From: Pseudomonas graminis
GTDB lineage: Bacteria; Pseudomonadota; Gammaproteobacteria; Pseudomonadales; Pseudomonadaceae
DNA: 64,000 nt
Assembly: GCF_001705435.1 (NCBI RefSeq)
Contig: NZ_MDEN01000068.1
Span: 124,001 to 188,000 of the forward strand
Reading direction: 5' to 3'
The notes under the pieces were generated by a model. It saw only the letters and a list, made by a program, of their open reading frames with translations. It searched no databases and had not been told where the DNA came from. This document shows, in pieces, positions 33,921 to 42,962 of the stretch. Numbering within the stretch: position 1 is the first letter of the stretch; the number at the start of each line of letters is the position of its first letter. The position numbers and the translations under genes were made by a program.

Positions 33921-34057
33921 GTCGCGTCATGGCCCGGCTGCTACGGCTACCGGGCCATGTGTGTGCAAACTCATCCCGATCTGAATGGAACGCCATTGCA
34001 TCGCCGTCGCTCTAAGCGATGCAATCTGCTCATGATATTTCCTGTCAGGCCCTAATT

Positions 34058-36676
34058 ATGGATAGCCCACCCAACACCGGGTTCAGCGCAGCCCCCCTGC
34101 GCTTTCTAGCCAACGGCGGTGCGGTCGGTGATCTGCTTCAGTCCCCCTTGATGAATGGCTCGCCCCTTGGCGTGCCCGCCGACTGGCCTGACGGTCTAAA
34201 AAACCTCATGGGCACGATCCTTCCCGTGCAGGCGCAGATCGTGCTTTTCTGGGGGCCCGAATTTGTCGCGCTCTACAACGATGCCTATGCACCGAGCATC
34301 GGTTCGAAGCATCCCCGCGCCCTTGGTCGGCCTGCGATCGAGAACTGGCGCGAACTGTGGGACGACCTTGAGCCACTGTTGCGCGGTGTGCGGGAAACCG
34401 GGCAAACGTTTGCTGCCAAGGACCGTGCGTTCTACATCGAACGGCATGGCTACGGCGAGACCGTCTACTTCGACGTCTCCTACTCTGCGGTGCACCAGAA
34501 CGACGGATCCGTCGGCGGTGTGCTCTGCGTTGTCACCGAAACCACCGAGCGTGTGCATTTCGAGCGTCGTCAGGCGCTGCTGCTTGAACTGGGCCAGGCG
34601 CTGCCCTCCATTCGCGACCCCGAGCAGATCAAGGCAGACGTGATCCGGCGTATCGGTCAAGAGCTGGGCGCCGCCCGCGTCCATATTGCGGAAACGGACG
34701 AGGAGAGGGGCGATTTCGTCATTCTCCGTGAATACCGTGAGGGTGAGGTGGCGGCCCGATCAGGGCTGATCTCCGTGAGTCATGACACCTGTTCTGCGTT
34801 GCACCAAGGCATTACCGTGCAAGCGCTGGTGAAGGGCGACGCCGTTCGCGCCAACCCTGACGCCCCTGCCTCTCAATCGACCGTCACAACGAGTCTGGCC
34901 GTGCACGTCCCGTTGATGCGCCATGACACATTGGCCGGCGTGTTTACCGTTGAGTTCGAAGGGCAGCGGGTCTGTAGTCCCCACGACATCCACCTCATCG
35001 AGGAAACAGCCAAGCTGGGCTGGCAGTGGATCAACCACACGCGGGCTGAAGCGGCGCTGCACGCCAGTTCCGCGCAACTGGCCGGGATGTTCGAGCAGGC
35101 GGGTGCCGGGATTGCCTTGTGTGATCACCGAGGCGTGTTTCAGCAGGTCAATGATCGCTACTGCGACATCATGGGGCTGCAGCGCCGGGCGATCGCCGGC
35201 CGTTCGATCCTTGAATTGCAGAAGGATCTGGCAGCCGGCGCGCAGCCGATGTTCTACGAGAACTTTCTGACCGCCGAAGCGCCCTTCGAACTGACCCAGC
35301 ACCATGTGCGGGCGAACGGCTCTGTGGTCTGGGTGCAGACCCACGTCACGCCGCTGCTCGATGCCCAGCAGCAGGTCAGCGGGCTGCTGTTCGTGTGCGT
35401 GGACATCTCGGCGCGGGTCGGCGCGGAACATCAACTGATCGAACTCAACGAAAGCCTTGAACAGCGCGTCGCTACCATGGTGTCCGAGCGCGAAGCGGCC
35501 ATTGCGCTGCTGCACGAGTCGCGCAAGATCGAGATGGTCGGCCAGTTGGGCGGCGGCATCGCCCACGACTTCAATAACCTGCTGACGCCTATCATGACGT
35601 CGCTGGAGTTGCTGAGGCGCCAGCCGGTCAGCAATGATCGCTCCCATCGGCTGATCGACGCGGCGCTGCAGGCGGCGGATCGCGCGCGGATTCTGGTGGG
35701 CCGTCTGCTGACCTTTGCCCGCCGGCAGACGCTCAAACCCCAAGTCGTGGCCCTGGACAGTCTGGTCAACGACATGCGTGACCTTATCCAGCGCTCGCTC
35801 GGCCCGACCATCGAAGTGATTGTCGAGATTCCTGCAGATCTGCCCAACATTCTCATTGACCCCCATCAGCTTGAACTGGGGGTGCTCAACCTCGCGGTCA
35901 ACGCCCGTGACGCGATTGCCGAACGCGGCTACCTGAAAATCAGTGCGCGACCTGAAGTGGTGGCCGACAGTCCGGGGCTGGGTCCGGCGCCCGCGCAGGG
36001 TTGCTACGTCAGGCTGACGGTGTCGGATAACGGCAGCGGCATGAGCGAGGAAGTCCTGCAACGCTGCGTTGAGCCTTTCTACTCAACCAAGGGCGTCGGC
36101 AAGGGCACCGGCCTCGGATTGTCGATGGTGCAGGGGCTGGCCCTGCAATCCGGCGGTGGTTTTGATGTTCAGTCCGCGCCGGGTCTCGGCACGCGGGTTG
36201 ACATCTGGCTGCCGGTTTCCAGTGCGCAGGTGCTGACACCGGCAGAAGGCGAGGGCGACTCAGCGCCTGGCGCGGACCACCCTTTTCACGTGCTGGTGGT
36301 GGACGATGAGGAACTGGTCCGCTACACCGTTGCGCTGCAACTGCGTGACCTGGGCTATCAGGTGACCGAAGCGGCGTCGCCGTCCGCCGCCGAGCACATG
36401 GTCAGCGCCGGCTTGCGGCCGGACGTTCTCATCACTGATCAGCTGATGGCCGAAAAAAGCGGCACACAGCTCGCCGTGAGCCTGCGCGAGGTCTTGCCTG
36501 CGCTGCCGGTGCTCGTGGTCACGGGTTACACCCGCGAATCGGCAACGCAGATTGCCGGTTTCGACGTGCTGGCCAAGCCGTTCACCCGCGCTGACATCGC
36601 GTCGAAAGTGGCGCAGGTGATCAACGAGCGCACAGCCCCGGCATGGATCAGCGAGCAGGCGGGTTACGTCCCTTGA
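34058..36676 (+). CDS. soluble hybrid sensor histidine kinase (PAS-GAF-PAS-HisKA-HATPase-REC)
   Basis: 872 residues with no membrane helix. Order: an N-terminal PAS-like region (VLFWGPEFVALYNDAYAPSIG, DVSYSAVHQNDGSVGGVLCVV), a GAF-like domain over about 175-325, a PAS domain with IALCDHRGVFQQVNDRYCDIMGL, a coiled link, HisKA with His503 in GGGIAHDFNNLL, HATPase with NAVNARDAI, DNGSGM and GTGLGLSMV, and a C-terminal receiver with VVDDEELVR and Asp794 in ITDQLM. The HDFNN box places it in the HWE-independent HPK4-like group common in plant-associated bacteria. The start at 34058 is favoured over an in-frame ATG at 34019. No cognate regulator is adjacent, so the output is unknown. Confidence 0.9.
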   Translation: MDSPPNTGFSAAPLRFLANGGAVGDLLQSPLMNGSPLGVPADWPDGLKNLMGTILPVQAQIVLFWGPEFVALYNDAYAPSIGSKHPRALGRPAIENWRELWDDLEPLLRGVRETGQTFAAKDRAFYIERHGYGETVYFDVSYSAVHQNDGSVGGVLCVVTETTERVHFERRQALLLELGQALPSIRDPEQIKADVIRRIGQELGAARVHIAETDEERGDFVILREYREGEVAARSGLISVSHDTCSALHQGITVQALVKGDAVRANPDAPASQSTVTTSLAVHVPLMRHDTLAGVFTVEFEGQRVCSPHDIHLIEETAKLGWQWINHTRAEAALHASSAQLAGMFEQAGAGIALCDHRGVFQQVNDRYCDIMGLQRRAIAGRSILELQKDLAAGAQPMFYENFLTAEAPFELTQHHVRANGSVVWVQTHVTPLLDAQQQVSGLLFVCVDISARVGAEHQLIELNESLEQRVATMVSEREAAIALLHESRKIEMVGQLGGGIAHDFNNLLTPIMTSLELLRRQPVSNDRSHRLIDAALQAADRARILVGRLLTFARRQTLKPQVVALDSLVNDMRDLIQRSLGPTIEVIVEIPADLPNILIDPHQLELGVLNLAVNARDAIAERGYLKISARPEVVADSPGLGPAPAQGCYVRLTVSDNGSGMSEEVLQRCVEPFYSTKGVGKGTGLGLSMVQGLALQSGGGFDVQSAPGLGTRVDIWLPVSSAQVLTPAEGEGDSAPGADHPFHVLVVDDEELVRYTVALQLRDLGYQVTEAASPSAAEHMVSAGLRPDVLITDQLMAEKSGTQLAVSLREVLPALPVLVVTGYTRESATQIAGFDVLAKPFTRADIASKVAQVINERTAPAWISEQAGYVP

Positions 36677-36742
36677 CGGGCCAGGCTCCTCACGCCGGGT
36701 GCTGCTGCGCGTGAAGGGGCCTGCCTGCCTTTGCTGCCGCGC

Positions 36743-37462
36743 TTAAATGGCTCGGCCGATGGCTTGCTCGTAGCACGACAGGAAGTACTGCCACTGGGAC
36801 TCGTCCCAGAACGAATGCCTTCTGAGCTGGGGGATGTCGTGACGCGCGGCGCCCAGGGCAGTGATCCGGCCGTGGGATTTTTCCAGATCCAGCAGCGCCA
36901 GCTCGAAGTCAAAGCGCGTGTCGGTGACGGTCGCCTTGATGAAGATGTGTTTGGAGCGCATGCAGCCGTGCTGCCATTTGCCCAGGTGCATCTTCGCCAG
37001 CGTTTCAGCGAGACGCTTGAAGAGACGCTGATGTTGCTCGACGCTCAGGCTGCTCGCGCCGCCCTGGGCATACCAGGTGTCGAGGTCGATGAAGCCGCCC
37101 AGGTCCTTGGTCACCAGGACGCCCTGCCATACACCGGCAACTTTGCGTGCGCCGTAGAACACAGGTCGGGGCGCGTTAACGCCCAGTTCCTCAAGCTTGG
37201 TCAGCGCGATGCCTTCACGCAGTGCAGTGGGGCGGCCGGTGGGGTAGCGCAGGCTGCGAAACAGGTGGCCGGTCTGGCGTTTGACGTAAAGCGTCTTGCC
37301 ATCGTGCACCACGCGCTGCACACCGCTGGTGCCGTTGCGGCGCACATTCGGCGGCTCGACCCAAGGCCCCGAAGTGCCCCACCAGAACTCAAACTCGTTG
37401 TTTGCCCGACCCATCATGTGCTCCAAATACGGTAGAAATCTTTCTTCTGCATCGACTGCCAT
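36743..37462 (-). CDS. inaA: InaA-like lipopolysaccharide kinase-family protein
   Basis: 239 residues of the Kdo/WaaP kinase superfamily. VHDGKTLYVKRQTGHLF carries the ATP-binding Lys, RPTALREGIALTKLEELGVNAPRPVFYG the Glu of the small lobe, and LAKMHLGKWQHGCMRSKHIFIK the catalytic loop, where the usual H-x-D-x-x-x-x-N is replaced by H-G-C-x-x-S-K-H as in InaA. ALLDLEKS supplies the metal site. Pseudomonas InaA is known as a weak-acid-inducible protein of unclear activity. It stands alone, convergent with the hybrid kinase. Confidence 0.85.
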   Translation of the reverse strand: MAVDAEERFLPYLEHMMGRANNEFEFWWGTSGPWVEPPNVRRNGTSGVQRVVHDGKTLYVKRQTGHLFRSLRYPTGRPTALREGIALTKLEELGVNAPRPVFYGARKVAGVWQGVLVTKDLGGFIDLDTWYAQGGASSLSVEQHQRLFKRLAETLAKMHLGKWQHGCMRSKHIFIKATVTDTRFDFELALLDLEKSHGRITALGAARHDIPQLRRHSFWDESQWQYFLSCYEQAIGRAI

Positions 37463-37530
37463 ATTGCAGCGCGAGCCCCTCTGGCCGCCGCGGGCGTGAT
37501 TAGTTCACTGCCGCTGAAGGAGATTGGCGA

Positions 37531-37767
37531 ATGGCCATTTTGAAGGCGCCCAGCTTACTGGCTTGTGGCATCGATCACCTCCTCAAACCCGCGCCATTTA
37601 CGCCATCCAACAGGCCGTATGTGCAGTGCCGGTCTGATCGGGGTCACAGCGTCAACCTCGTCGAACCCTCCATGGACGAAGACCTTTTGATCTGGGTCAT
37701 GCCCGTTCGTCCCATTCTTGAGAAACTCTTGGAATTGCTGCCCCTGTGCGATATCCACCGTGCATAA
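37531..37767 (+). CDS. possible 78-residue hypothetical protein
   Basis: The ATG at 37531 has a very good AAGGAG at 7-base spacing, which is the main support. The protein begins MAILKAPSLLACGIDHLL and has no recognisable domain; a LLIWVMPVRPILEKLLELLPLC stretch is mildly hydrophobic. It lies 19 bases before the DUF1652 gene. An overlapping minus-strand frame looks less likely. Confidence 0.35.
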   Translation: MAILKAPSLLACGIDHLLKPAPFTPSNRPYVQCRSDRGHSVNLVEPSMDEDLLIWVMPVRPILEKLLELLPLCDIHRA

Positions 37768-37786
37768 CCAAATAAGGAAATTTGCC

Positions 37787-38050
37787 ATGATGTCCACACT
37801 TGAACTCTGCCATATTGTCGAATCAGGCTTTCTGCCTGCCAAATGCAAATGCACCATCGATGCCCAGGATCAAATAATGGTGCAAATCTTTGATCGGGAA
37901 AGGGGCCACGCAGATTTGCTCGCGGCGGGTATCCCGGTCAGTTCGCTCAACTCCAGCCGTGCCATTGCCAACCTGATTGCCAGGTTGAAGGATGACCTGA
38001 AACTGCATTCGGCCGGCCGCCGCGCAACCGTCTATCAGGAACGCGCGTAG
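37787..38050 (+). CDS. DUF1652-family protein
   Basis: 87 residues. MMSTLELCHIVESGFLPAKCKCTID, then DLLAAGIPVSSLNSSRAIANLIARLKDDL is the DUF1652 pattern, a family essentially limited to Pseudomonas. AAGGAAA precedes the tandem ATGs at 37787/37790. It is small and soluble; the function is unknown. Confidence 0.82.
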   Translation: MMSTLELCHIVESGFLPAKCKCTIDAQDQIMVQIFDRERGHADLLAAGIPVSSLNSSRAIANLIARLKDDLKLHSAGRRATVYQERA

Positions 38051-38163
38051 CTATTCAATTTCCTTTCTATCCTCCGATTCGGGTGCAGGCCATCAGCACT
38101 GCAACGGTGATCGGAGGAGCGGTGCCATGCCGGTCCATCCCCAGATTCCCTTGCTTTGCAGAG

Positions 38164-38192
38164 TTGACAAAACCCTAAACGATTCCCATAGT
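38164..38192 (+). promoter_or_regulatory. sigma-70 promoter of the ribose operon
   Basis: A consensus -35 TTGACA at 38164-38169 and a -10 CATAGT at 38187-38192 are separated by 17 bases. The predicted start near 38199 falls at the edge of the operator palindrome at 38201-38214. Confidence 0.6.
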
Positions 38193-38200
38193 TTCGCTCA

Positions 38201-38214
38201 CGCAAACGTTTGCG
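38201..38214. promoter_or_regulatory. LacI-type operator, probable RbsR site
   Basis: CGCAAACGTTTGCG is a perfect palindrome with the central CG and flanking AAAC/GTTT typical of LacI/GalR-family operators. It overlaps the predicted transcription start of rbsBACRKD, so binding by the RbsR encoded in the operon would block initiation. Confidence 0.75.
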
Positions 38215-38283
38215 ATTCCGTCGATCCTTCCCTTGACGCGTAAACGCTGCCGATAACAACAATCATAATGTCGGAGTGATTCC

Positions 38284-39243
38284 ATGAAGCTGCCATTCGC
38301 TGCACGCCTTCTTGCTGTTGCCATGCTTACTGCTTGCGCTGCAACCCTGCCTCTCTCTTCCGCCTTTGCCGACGACGCGAAAAAGCCCACCGTCGCGCTG
38401 GTGATGAAATCCCTCGCCAACGAATTCTTCCTGACCATGGAAGACGGCGCCAAGGTCTATCAGAAAGAGCATTCCGCTGACTTCGACCTGATTTCCAACG
38501 GGATCAAGAACGAGTCCGACACGGCGGCGCAGATCGACATCGTCAACCAGATGATCGTCAAGAAAGTCGACGCGTTGGTCATCGCCCCGGCCGATTCCAA
38601 GGCTTTGGCGTCGGTCCTGAAAAAGGCCATGGATGCGGGCATCAAAGTCGTCAACATCGACAACCAGCTCGACGCTGATGTGCTGAAAAGCAAGGGCATG
38701 GAAGTGCCTTTCGTAGGCCCGAACAACCGCAAGGGCGCCAAGCTGGTGGGTGACTACCTGGCCAAGCAGCTGGCAGCGGGTGATGAAGTCGGCATCATCG
38801 AAGGCGTGCCGACCACCACCAATGCGCAGCAACGCACCGCGGGCTTCAAGGACGCGATGGACGCTGCGCAGATGAAGATCGTCTCCACGCAGTCCGGTAA
38901 CTGGGAAATCGACAAGGGCAACGCCGTCGCGTCCGCCATGCTCAACGAATACCCGAATCTGAAAGCGCTGCTGGCCGGTAACGACAGCATGGCGCTGGGC
39001 GCTGTCTCCGCCGTTCGTGCGGCGGGCAAGGCGGGCAAGGTTCAAGTCGTCGGCTACGACAACATCAACGCCATCAAGCCGATGCTGAAGGACGGCCGCA
39101 TTCTGGCCACCGCTGACCAGTTCGCTGCGCGTCAGGCCGTGTTCGGTATCGATACCGCCCTGAAGATGGTCAAGGGCGAGAAGCTCGAGATCACCAACGG
39201 CGTGATCGAAACCCCGGTCGAGCTGGTCACCAAGCCGCAATAA
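38284..39243 (+). CDS. rbsB: ribose ABC transporter periplasmic binding protein
   Basis: 319 residues: a signal peptide (to about residue 30, ATLPLSSAFA-DD), then a type I periplasmic binding fold. The mature start PTVALVMKSLANEFFLTMEDGAK, the ribose-pocket region DALVIAPADSKAL, VNIDNQLD, VGPNNRKGAKLVGDYLAKQL and the LLAGNDSMALGAVSAVRAAGK and VVGYDNINAIKPML segments are those of RbsB. It captures D-ribose in the periplasm and delivers it to RbsAC. It is the first gene of the operon, with GGAG before the ATG. A 9-bp hairpin after the gene probably stabilises its mRNA, as is usual where binding protein is needed in excess. Confidence 0.93.
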   Translation: MKLPFAARLLAVAMLTACAATLPLSSAFADDAKKPTVALVMKSLANEFFLTMEDGAKVYQKEHSADFDLISNGIKNESDTAAQIDIVNQMIVKKVDALVIAPADSKALASVLKKAMDAGIKVVNIDNQLDADVLKSKGMEVPFVGPNNRKGAKLVGDYLAKQLAAGDEVGIIEGVPTTTNAQQRTAGFKDAMDAAQMKIVSTQSGNWEIDKGNAVASAMLNEYPNLKALLAGNDSMALGAVSAVRAAGKAGKVQVVGYDNINAIKPMLKDGRILATADQFAARQAVFGIDTALKMVKGEKLEITNGVIETPVELVTKPQ

Positions 39244-39298
39244 GCCGCTCTGGTTTTCACCCGGCACTGTTCACCTCAGCAGTTTTTCAAATATGTAC

Positions 39299-39320
39299 CG
39301 CCTGCCCGTGAGGGCAGGCG
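39299..39320 (+). promoter_or_regulatory. intercistronic hairpin between rbsB and rbsA
   Basis: CGCCTGCCC at 39299-39307 pairs with GGGCAGGCG at 39312-39320 around GTGA. There is no T run, so it is more likely an mRNA-stabilising or translation-tuning element than a terminator. It lies just before the rbsA ribosome site. Confidence 0.6.
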
Positions 39321-39333
39321 CGTGGAGATCGTT

Positions 39334-40884
39334 ATGTCAGCGTCTGCTCAGGCCGCTGTTCTATCTGTCAGTGGTATTGGCAAAACCTACGCCCAACCCG
39401 TACTCGGCGACATCGACCTGACGTTGATGCGCGGGGAAGTGCTGGCCTTGACCGGCGAAAACGGCGCCGGCAAAAGCACCCTGTCGAAAATCATCGGCGG
39501 TCTGGTCACCCCGACCACCGGCCAGATGCAATTTCAGGGGCAGCCCTACCAGCCTGCCAGTCGCACCCAGGCCGAAAAGCTTGGCGTGCGCATGGTCATG
39601 CAAGAACTCAATCTGTTGCCGACGCTGTCGGTGGCGGAAAACCTGTTTCTCGACAATCTGCCCAGCCGCGCAGGATTCATCAATCGCCGCAAGCTGCGCG
39701 AGGACGCGATCAAGGCCATGGCCCAGGTCGGCCTCGAGGCCATCGACCCGGACACACTGGTCAGCGAACTGGGGATCGGCCATCAGCAGATGGTCGAAAT
39801 CGCCCGCAACCTGATCGGCGACTGCCACGTGCTGATCCTCGACGAGCCGACGGCGATGCTCACGGCCCGCGAGGTGGAAATGCTCTTCGAGCAGATCACC
39901 CGCCTGCAGGACCGTGGCGTTTCCATCATCTACATCTCCCATCGCCTTGAAGAACTGGCCCGCGTCGCCCAGCGCATCGCTGTGCTGCGTGACGGCAAGC
40001 TGGTGTGCGTCGATGCCATGGCCAATTACAACAGCGAGCAGTTGGTCACGCTGATGGTCGGCCGCGAACTGGGCGAGCACATTGACCTGGGCGAGCGAAA
40101 AATCGGCGCGGTGGCGCTGTCGGTCAAAGGCTTGAATCGCTCCGACAAGGTCCGCGACGTGTCCTTTGATGTCCGGGCTGGGGAGATCTTCGGGATCTCC
40201 GGTCTGATCGGCGCCGGGCGTACCGAGTTGCTGCGGCTGATTTATGGCGCCGACGTGGCGGACAGCGGCAGCATCGAAGTGGGCAGTCCGCTGCGCAGCG
40301 TGCAGATCAAATCGCCAGTGGACGCCGTGGGTCATGGCATTGCCTTGATCACCGAAGACCGCAAAGGCGAGGGCCTGCTGCTGTCGCAATCGATCAGCGC
40401 CAACATCGCGCTGGGCAACATGGACGCCATTTCCAGTGCCGGCGTGGTCAACGGTAATTCGGAGATCGCTCTGGCTCAGCGCCAGGTGGGAGCCATGCGC
40501 ATCCGCAGTTCCAGCCCCACGCAACTGGTGTCGGAGTTGTCGGGGGGCAATCAGCAGAAGGTCGTGATCGGCCGCTGGCTGGAGCGCGATTGCCAGGTGA
40601 TGTTGTTCGACGAGCCCACCCGCGGCATCGACGTCGGTGCCAAGTTCGACATCTACGCGCTGCTGGGCGAACTGACCCGTCAGGGCAGGGCGCTGGTGGT
40701 GGTTTCCAGTGATCTGCGCGAGCTGATGCTGATCTGCGACCGCATCGGCGTGCTGTCCGCCGGGCGCCTGATCGACACTTTCGAGCGCGACACCTGGACC
40801 CAGGACGAACTGCTTGCCGCTGCCTTCGCGGGCTATCAAAAACGTGATGCGCTGCTGTCTGAAGCCGCGCCCAGGATCGACTGA
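39334..40884 (+). CDS. rbsA: ribose ABC transporter ATP-binding protein
   Basis: 516 residues with two fused ATPase domains. The first has Walker A GENGAGKST, a divergent signature in LGIGHQQMVEIARNL and Walker B LILDEPTAML; the second has the usual degenerate GLIGAGRTELLRLIYG, signature LSGGNQQKVVIGRWL and MLFDEPTRGIDVGAK. This is the carbohydrate-uptake-2 (RbsA/MglA) type. The ATG at 39334 has GGAG at 6 bases; a GTG at 39322 is also in frame. It powers RbsC-mediated import. Its stop overlaps the rbsC start by one base. Confidence 0.94.
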   Translation: MSASAQAAVLSVSGIGKTYAQPVLGDIDLTLMRGEVLALTGENGAGKSTLSKIIGGLVTPTTGQMQFQGQPYQPASRTQAEKLGVRMVMQELNLLPTLSVAENLFLDNLPSRAGFINRRKLREDAIKAMAQVGLEAIDPDTLVSELGIGHQQMVEIARNLIGDCHVLILDEPTAMLTAREVEMLFEQITRLQDRGVSIIYISHRLEELARVAQRIAVLRDGKLVCVDAMANYNSEQLVTLMVGRELGEHIDLGERKIGAVALSVKGLNRSDKVRDVSFDVRAGEIFGISGLIGAGRTELLRLIYGADVADSGSIEVGSPLRSVQIKSPVDAVGHGIALITEDRKGEGLLLSQSISANIALGNMDAISSAGVVNGNSEIALAQRQVGAMRIRSSSPTQLVSELSGGNQQKVVIGRWLERDCQVMLFDEPTRGIDVGAKFDIYALLGELTRQGRALVVVSSDLRELMLICDRIGVLSAGRLIDTFERDTWTQDELLAAAFAGYQKRDALLSEAAPRID

Positions 40885-41879
40885 TGAAAACTTCTACTAC
40901 TCCTGCCGCGCTGCCGTCTCCGGGCAAGCGCAGCGGCAACTACTTCGGCCTGGGCACTTACCTGGGGCTGGCAGGCGCCTTGCTGGCGATGATCGTATTG
41001 TTCTCGCTGCTCAGCGATCATTTCCTGTCGTACGAAACCTTCAGCACCCTGGCCAACCAGATTCCCGACCTGATGGTGCTGGCAGTCGGCATGACGTTCA
41101 TCCTGATCATCGGCGGCATCGACCTGTCGGTGGGTTCGGTGCTGGCGCTGGCGGCGTCGGCGGTCAGTGTCGCCATGCTCGGCTGGGGCTGGGGCGTGTT
41201 TCCATCGGCGTTGCTGGGCATCGCCTGTGCAACGGCGGCCGGTACGCTGACCGGCTCGATCACCGTGGCGTGGCGCATACCCTCCTTCATCGTTTCCCTC
41301 GGCGTGCTGGAAATGGCACGGGGCGTCGCGTATCAGCTGACCGATTCACGCACTGCGTACATCGGTGATTCATTTGCATGGCTCTCGAACCCGTTCGCCT
41401 TCGGCATTTCGCCGTCGTTCGTCATCGCCCTGATCGTCATCTTCGCGGCCCAGGCCGTGCTGACGCGCACCGTGTTCGGCCGCTACCTGATCGGCATCGG
41501 CACCAACGAAGAAGCTGTGCGTCTGGCGGGCATCAACCCCAAGCCGTACAAGATCCTGGTGTTCTCGCTGATGGGGCTGCTGGCGGGCGTCGCCGCGCTG
41601 TTCCAGATTTCACGCCTGGAAGCCGCCGACCCCAACGCCGGCTCAGGCCTTGAGCTGCAAGTGATTGCGGCGGTGGTCATCGGCGGTACCAGCCTGATGG
41701 GTGGGCGCGGCTCGGTGATCAGCACCTTCTTCGGCGTGCTGATCATTTCGGTACTGGCGGCAGGGCTGGCGCAGATCGGCGCGACCGAGCCAACCAAACG
41801 CATCATCACCGGCGCGGTCATCGTCGTCGCCGTGGTCCTCGACACCTACCGCAGCAATCGCGCGCGGCGGCGCGGCTGA
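40884..41879 (+). CDS. rbsC: ribose ABC transporter permease
   Basis: 331 residues with about ten membrane helices. The family marker is FILIIGGIDLSVGSVLALAAS near the N-terminal third; RIPSFIVSLGVLEMARGVAYQLTDSRT, FGRYLIGIGTNEEAVRLAGINP and VIGGTSLMGGRGSV follow, as in RbsC. It forms the membrane channel with RbsA. It overlaps rbsA by one base, and rbsR starts one base after its stop, so the genes are tightly coupled. Confidence 0.94.
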   Translation: MKTSTTPAALPSPGKRSGNYFGLGTYLGLAGALLAMIVLFSLLSDHFLSYETFSTLANQIPDLMVLAVGMTFILIIGGIDLSVGSVLALAASAVSVAMLGWGWGVFPSALLGIACATAAGTLTGSITVAWRIPSFIVSLGVLEMARGVAYQLTDSRTAYIGDSFAWLSNPFAFGISPSFVIALIVIFAAQAVLTRTVFGRYLIGIGTNEEAVRLAGINPKPYKILVFSLMGLLAGVAALFQISRLEAADPNAGSGLELQVIAAVVIGGTSLMGGRGSVISTFFGVLIISVLAAGLAQIGATEPTKRIITGAVIVVAVVLDTYRSNRARRRG

Positions 41880-41880
41880 C

Positions 41881-42903
41881 ATGGCAACCATCAAGGACGT
41901 AGCGGCGATTGCCGGGATTTCCTACACCACGGTGTCCCATGTCCTTAACCGCACCCGACCGGTCAGCGAAGCCGTGCGCAAGAAGGTCGAGGCCGCCATC
42001 GTGCAGCTCGACTACGTGCCCAGCGCCGTTGCGCGGTCGCTGAAGGCCAAGGCCACGGCGACCATCGGTCTGTTGATTCCCAACGGCATCAACCCGTATT
42101 TCGCCGAGCTGGCTCGGGGCATTGAGGATTACTGCGAGCGTAACGGCTTCTGCGTGATCCTCTGCAATTCCGATGACAACCCCGACAAGCAGCGCAGCTA
42201 CCTGCGCGTGCTCCTGGAGAAACGTGTCGACGGCCTGATCGTGTCGTCGGTGGGCGGCGGTGACAGCGTCCTTGAGGGTTTGTCGGCGGTGCGCACACCG
42301 CTGGTCATCGTCGACCGCGATCTGGACGGCGTCACGGCTGATCTGGTGCGCATCGATCACGAGCTCGGCGCTTATCTGGCGACGTCCCATTTGCTGTCCC
42401 TCGGCCACCGGCACATCGCCTGTATTTGCGGCCCGGTCCAGACCAGCGTGGCGAAGATGCGGCTGGCGGGGTATTACCGTGCATTGCAGGAAGCCGCGGT
42501 CGACGTCCCGGAAAGCTGGGTGGTGGAAAGCGATTTCACCGGCCACAGTGGCTATTGCGCAGCGGTCAAACTGCTGGAGCAGGATCCGCCGACGGCGATT
42601 TTTGCGGCCAACGACATGGTCGGCATCGGTGTGTTGCGCGCCGCTGCCGAACGTAACGTACGGGTCCCGGTGGATCTGTCGGTCATTGGCTTCGACGACA
42701 TCCAGATGAGCCAATACGTTTACCCGGCCCTCACCACCGTGGGCCAATCCATTCTGCAACTGGGCGAGCGCGCGGCCGAAGTGCTGCTGCGGCGGATCTC
42801 GGCGCGGGGCGAAACCCCTGTCGAACACCTGATCGTTGCACCGAGCATTGTGCTGCGCGAATCCACCGCGCCTCCACCCCGGGCATTCACCCAGCTTCGT
42901 TGA
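41881..42903 (+). CDS. rbsR: LacI-family ribose operon repressor
   Basis: 340 residues: an N-terminal LacI helix-turn-helix (ATIKDVAAIAGISYTTVSHVLNRTRPVSEAVRKKV) with hinge ARSLKAKATATIGLLIPNGINPYFAEL, then a periplasmic-binding-like sensor domain (DGLIVSSVGGGD, GHRHIACICGPVQTSVAKMRLAGY, IFAANDMVGIGVLRAAAE, SVIGFDDIQMSQYVYPALTTV). It lies inside the operon, between rbsC and rbsK. It probably binds CGCAAACGTTTGCG at 38201-38214 and is released by ribose. Confidence 0.92.
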   Translation: MATIKDVAAIAGISYTTVSHVLNRTRPVSEAVRKKVEAAIVQLDYVPSAVARSLKAKATATIGLLIPNGINPYFAELARGIEDYCERNGFCVILCNSDDNPDKQRSYLRVLLEKRVDGLIVSSVGGGDSVLEGLSAVRTPLVIVDRDLDGVTADLVRIDHELGAYLATSHLLSLGHRHIACICGPVQTSVAKMRLAGYYRALQEAAVDVPESWVVESDFTGHSGYCAAVKLLEQDPPTAIFAANDMVGIGVLRAAAERNVRVPVDLSVIGFDDIQMSQYVYPALTTVGQSILQLGERAAEVLLRRISARGETPVEHLIVAPSIVLRESTAPPPRAFTQLR

Positions 42904-42962
42904 GCCGGGCGCGTTGCCCGGTCCAAAACAGTGTTCTGAAAGCGTTCTGAAGAGTAAACGTC